This document shows, piece after piece, positions 61,460 through 64,000 of a stretch of 64,000 bases of DNA. Where the stretch lies: the NCBI GenBank assembly GCA_963831535.1, contig CAWHQP010000006.1:186001-250000 (forward strand), written 5' to 3'. The notes under the pieces are model-generated. The model was not told the origin of the DNA. It did no database searches and was given only the letters and a program-made list of their open reading frames with translations. Positions within the stretch are counted from its first letter, which is position 1. Every line of letters starts with the position of its first letter. Position numbers and translations under genes: made by a program. Source of the DNA: Bog-756 sp963831535. Its GTDB lineage: Bacteria > Actinomycetota > Acidimicrobiia > Acidimicrobiales > RAAP-2.

Positions 61460-62064
61460 CCATGGGAAGCGCTCCGACCTTCGTCGTCCCGGCCACCCCA
61501 CCAACGGCACGAGACCGATTGCTCGACGCCACCGAGCGGTGCCTGCGCCGCTCGGGACTCCGGCGGATCACCATGACCGACGTGGCTCGAGAAGCGGGAC
61601 TGTCACGGGCCTGGCTCTACCGGCACTTTCCGGACAGGGCGTCATTGGTGCTGGCCACCCTGGCCCGGATCGACGAGCAGTTCTGGACCGACGCCCACGC
61701 CCGGATCGCCACAGCACACGGCATCTCTGCCCGGGTGGCGGAGGCGGTGGCCCTGTCGCGGGAACAGCGGCCGGGCGCCCTCCTCCTCGAACTGCAGTCC
61801 CGCGAACCCGAGGCGTTCGCTGCGGTAATGGGCACCGGCCTGCGGCAGATGATGCCCGGCATGGCCACGTTCTGGCACCGCTACCTCGAGGAGGCCATCA
61901 GTGGGGGCGAGATTCGTCCGGACATCGATGTCATCCGTGCCGGTGAATGGATCATGCGCATGGTCCTGTCGCTGGTCACCGTGCCCGGCCATGCCGTGGA
62001 TGTGGACGACCGGGTCGCGGTGCATGGATTTCTGAACGAGTTCCTGGTGGCCGGGCTCAGCTGA
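61456..62064 (+). CDS. TetR/AcrR family transcriptional regulator
   Basis: A 202-residue regulator. The N-terminal HTH reads RDRLLDATERCLRRSGLRRITMTDVAREAGLSRAWLYRHFPDRASLVLA. The C-terminal ligand domain (LLLELQSREPEAFAAVM, MMPGMATFWHRYLEEAISGGEIRPDID) is typical of the TetR_C types near oxidoreductases. GTG 61456 overlaps the monooxygenase stop (GTGA); ATG 61462 is an alternative. It probably represses the divergent dehydrogenase/monooxygenase promoters through the repeat at 59449-59471. Confidence 0.92.
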   Translation: MTMGSAPTFVVPATPPTARDRLLDATERCLRRSGLRRITMTDVAREAGLSRAWLYRHFPDRASLVLATLARIDEQFWTDAHARIATAHGISARVAEAVALSREQRPGALLLELQSREPEAFAAVMGTGLRQMMPGMATFWHRYLEEAISGGEIRPDIDVIRAGEWIMRMVLSLVTVPGHAVDVDDRVAVHGFLNEFLVAGLS

Positions 62065-62105
62065 AGCCGGGAGGGTCGGACGGCGTACGCGCGCTTGGCC
62101 TGCAC

Positions 62106-62111
62106 TACCCT
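62106..62111 (+). promoter_or_regulatory. candidate leaderless -10 element for the NRDE gene
   Basis: TACCCT ends 7 nt before GTG 62119, with no ribosome binding site between. Confidence 0.45.
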
Positions 62112-62118
62112 GACCGCG

Positions 62119-62910
62119 GTGTGCCTCCTCGTCTTCGCCTGGGAGCCAGGCTCGGCGTATCCACTGGTGGTTGCGGCCAATCGCGACGAGCGCCTCGACC
62201 GGCCGGCCCACGCCATCGGCGTCCTCGCCGAACGGGGTCCGCGGATCCTCGGCGGCCGCGATGACCTGGCCGGTGGAACCTGGCTGGCCGTCAACGAATA
62301 CGGGTTGGTCGCCGGTCTCACCAACCGGCCCGCCCCCGGCGGGCGGGATCTCACCAAGCGTTCCCGAGGTGAGTTGCCGCTGATGTTGGCCTCGTGCCCC
62401 ACGGCGGAGGACGCAGTGGGGCATCTCCTCGAGGAGGTGGTGCCCGGTCAGTACAATCCGGCGTGGCTGCTGGTGGGGGACCGGCGCTCGCTCACCTACA
62501 TCGAGCTGGCCGCCGACCTAGCCCCGGTCGCCAGGGTGCTCACGCCCGGTATCCACATCCTGGAGAACGTGGCCCTGGGCGATCCCTCTCCGAAGCTCGA
62601 ACGGGTGCGTGCACTGATGGCCGAAGGCCGGAGCAGGGGGTCACCGGTGTGGGACGCACTGCAGACAGTGCTGGCTGACCACCTCCTGCCCCCCGGGTCC
62701 TCATCGGCAACGTTCGGCGATGACCGGTCCCCGCGTCCGGAAGCCACCCTGGCGGCGTGCGTCCACACCGACGACTACGGCACCCGATCAGCGGCCTTGG
62801 TCCGGGTGCCGGCGTCGCCCGGGGGCCGGCCCGAGATGCTGGTGGCGGACGGTCCGCCCTGTACGGCTCCCTTCGCCGACGTCACCGGTCTGTGGGCGAG
62901 CGTTGGTTGA
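62119..62910 (+). CDS. NRDE family protein (TANGO2-like)
   Basis: A 263-residue protein named for its N-R-D-E motif, here VVAANRDERLDRPA. GTG 62119 was chosen because it places Cys at residue 2 (MCLLVFAWEP), the conserved N-terminus of the family, which resembles N-terminal nucleophile hydrolases. Further conserved blocks are GGRDDLAGGTWLAVNEYGLVAGLTN and YIELAADLAPVARVLTPGIHILEN. Eukaryotic TANGO2 has been linked to heme or lipid handling; bacterial function is not established. Confidence 0.9.
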   Translation: MCLLVFAWEPGSAYPLVVAANRDERLDRPAHAIGVLAERGPRILGGRDDLAGGTWLAVNEYGLVAGLTNRPAPGGRDLTKRSRGELPLMLASCPTAEDAVGHLLEEVVPGQYNPAWLLVGDRRSLTYIELAADLAPVARVLTPGIHILENVALGDPSPKLERVRALMAEGRSRGSPVWDALQTVLADHLLPPGSSSATFGDDRSPRPEATLAACVHTDDYGTRSAALVRVPASPGGRPEMLVADGPPCTAPFADVTGLWASVG

Positions 62911-62947
62911 CGGGCCCCGTGCCGCCGACCGGAGCGTCAGGCACCGG

Positions 62948-64000
62948 TTAGGTGCTGGTCCCGCCCTTTCTCCTGGCCACCGGTGTCACCACCACATCGG
63001 GACGGTCGAGCAGGGACGGGGAGCGCTGGGGTGGGCGGTTGGGGGCCACCGGCCCGGAGCGAAGGTGCCGCCGTGTGCCTGACCACGGGGCCGGCGGTGC
63101 CGTCAGCCTGTCGGCCAGGCGGTAGGCGACCGTCTCGTAGTTGACCCGCCAGCCCCGGAAGTCCGGCCACGCCTCCTCTGCCGTCCGCTCCATGGGGAAC
63201 CCCACGTGCTCGAGCATCTCCACGGCGTCGGCGAACTCCTCGAAGGAGAGGTTGATCGGACCTTCGGGGCTGGGATCGGGATCGACCTCCCAACCGAGGA
63301 CCTTGGCGATGCGGTTGAGGGCGGTGAATCCCATCCGCAGACACAAGCGTGATTGGGACGACGCGGTGCTCGGGGCCACGGCCAAGTGCATGGCTGCGCC
63401 GTCCAGGACGGCGATCAGACCCACCAACCACGAGAACCAGGGATCGGGTGACCGGAAGAGGAGCATGACCGGATAGGTGGTGTGGCTCTCGGCCACGTCG
63501 GCCGACCACTCCTCCCATGCGGCGTAGAACTCCGGCAGGGTGTCGATGATGCCCACCAGCTGATGGCGGGCCAGCACTTCGGGCCCCCAGGCCGGGACCC
63601 CGGCCCGGCTCTCCAACATGGCCACCAGGCTCTCTCGGCGGTTGAAGGCTCCGTACAGGGCGGGCAGGTAGGCGATCTGCAGGGCCACGATGACCACCCA
63701 GGTGGCCCCGGCGGCAATGTCCACCGCCTGGTTGGCTGGGCCGCTCAGATCAATGGTCCCCACCGTGAAAACCGCCCCCGTCGACTGGGCCAGGGCGGAG
63801 GTTATCGAGTGGGTCGTCCCCTCCAGCATGAGGGCGTAGCCGATGATGAAGCCCCCGGCCCAGAACAGGAGCTGGGCGATGAGGGCCACCGGCGCCGTGG
63901 GGGCGAGGAGGGCATCTTTGCCCTCATACGTCTTGGCCAGGCGCGACAAGATCAGGAACGCCATTCGCACCGTGCGGTTGGCGTAGGTAGAGACCCGTTC
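62948..64000 (-). CDS. membrane protein of unknown function, 5' end outside the window
   Basis: The frame is open from 62948 to the window edge (351 codons). The GTG at 63970 may not be the start, because the preceding codons encode ERVSTYANR in the same frame. It has two clear hydrophobic segments before residue 100 (APVALIAQLLFWAGGFIIGYALML and ATWVVIVALQIAYLPALYG). Between them lies STGAVFTVGTIDLSG, which resembles a pore-helix/filter loop of two-helix ion channels but lacks a TVGYG signature. A long cytoplasmic helical domain follows (GIIDTLPEFYAAWEEWSADVAESHTTYPVMLLFRS). The Arg/Pro-rich tail is disordered. Function is not assigned. Confidence 0.7.
   Translation of the reverse strand, partial: ERVSTYANRTVRMAFLILSRLAKTYEGKDALLAPTAPVALIAQLLFWAGGFIIGYALMLEGTTHSITSALAQSTGAVFTVGTIDLSGPANQAVDIAAGATWVVIVALQIAYLPALYGAFNRRESLVAMLESRAGVPAWGPEVLARHQLVGIIDTLPEFYAAWEEWSADVAESHTTYPVMLLFRSPDPWFSWLVGLIAVLDGAAMHLAVAPSTASSQSRLCLRMGFTALNRIAKVLGWEVDPDPSPEGPINLSFEEFADAVEMLEHVGFPMERTAEEAWPDFRGWRVNYETVAYRLADRLTAPPAPWSGTRRHLRSGPVAPNRPPQRSPSLLDRPDVVVTPVARRKGGTST

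Overview
The window is high-GC actinobacterial DNA. Several traits point to class Acidimicrobiia, though this is inferred from gene content and not from a marker-gene tree. They are the argS-lysA-hom-thrC-rho-rpmE-prfA-prmC-sua5 order, an F420-type FrhB oxidoreductase, many GTG starts with 4-nt overlaps, a short protein with a GWW-ASDGKWYPPE motif, and a secreted protein ending in GYWLVAADGG-type repeats. Several genes have a TANNNT-like -10 element only 6-7 nt before the start codon, which suggests frequent leaderless transcription.

Layout. 1-9.1 kb: start of an MMPL transporter, FrhB protein, Fpg/Nei glycosylase, a SRPBCC-EVE-MarR operon with its own palindromic operator, a Bcp peroxiredoxin, a GntR regulator, and a DEAD helicase/PIG-L deacetylase/glutamine amidotransferase/hemolysin III run. 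9.1-13.8 kb: aconitase interrupted by one extra base, and a DrrAB-type ABC exporter. 14-17.7 kb: second Bcp, a nonapeptide-repeat protein with an RDD membrane protein, a sigma-factor-like/O6-alkylguanine methyltransferase fusion, and AlkB. 17.8-19.6 kb: CsoR operator, csoR and a metal permease with a YHS tail. 19.8-31.4 kb: housekeeping block of tRNA-Arg(CCG), argS, lysA, hom, thrC, rho, rpmE, prfA, prmC, a threonylcarbamoyl-AMP synthase and a universal stress protein. 31.4-36.1 kb: a candidate attenuator with a leader peptide, then leuB-ilvE-cimA.

36.1-47.6 kb is an accessory region. It holds an acyl-CoA dehydrogenase whose stop codon abuts a frameshifted tyrosine recombinase, an IS110 fragment, a sulfatase, a SnoaL-like protein, a frameshifted IS110 transposase, a broken HEPN-like gene, an AT3/SGNH acyltransferase and a secreted phosphoesterase. 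47.7-54.6 kb is an acetate module: acs and satP facing one way, LytS/LytTR regulators, a DUF485-like small subunit and an ActP symporter facing the other. 55.2-58.3 kb encodes a 1042-residue secreted IPT/beta-propeller/PKD repeat protein. 58.4-62.9 kb has a Zn alcohol dehydrogenase divergent from a Baeyer-Villiger monooxygenase and TetR regulator, then an NRDE protein. The window ends inside a membrane protein gene.

No CRISPR array or rRNA was seen. The strongest candidates for follow-up are the branched-chain amino acid attenuator, the sigma/MGMT fusion beside alkB, the self-regulated EVE operon, the Asn/Gln-rich segment in Rho and the split repeat/RDD pair.
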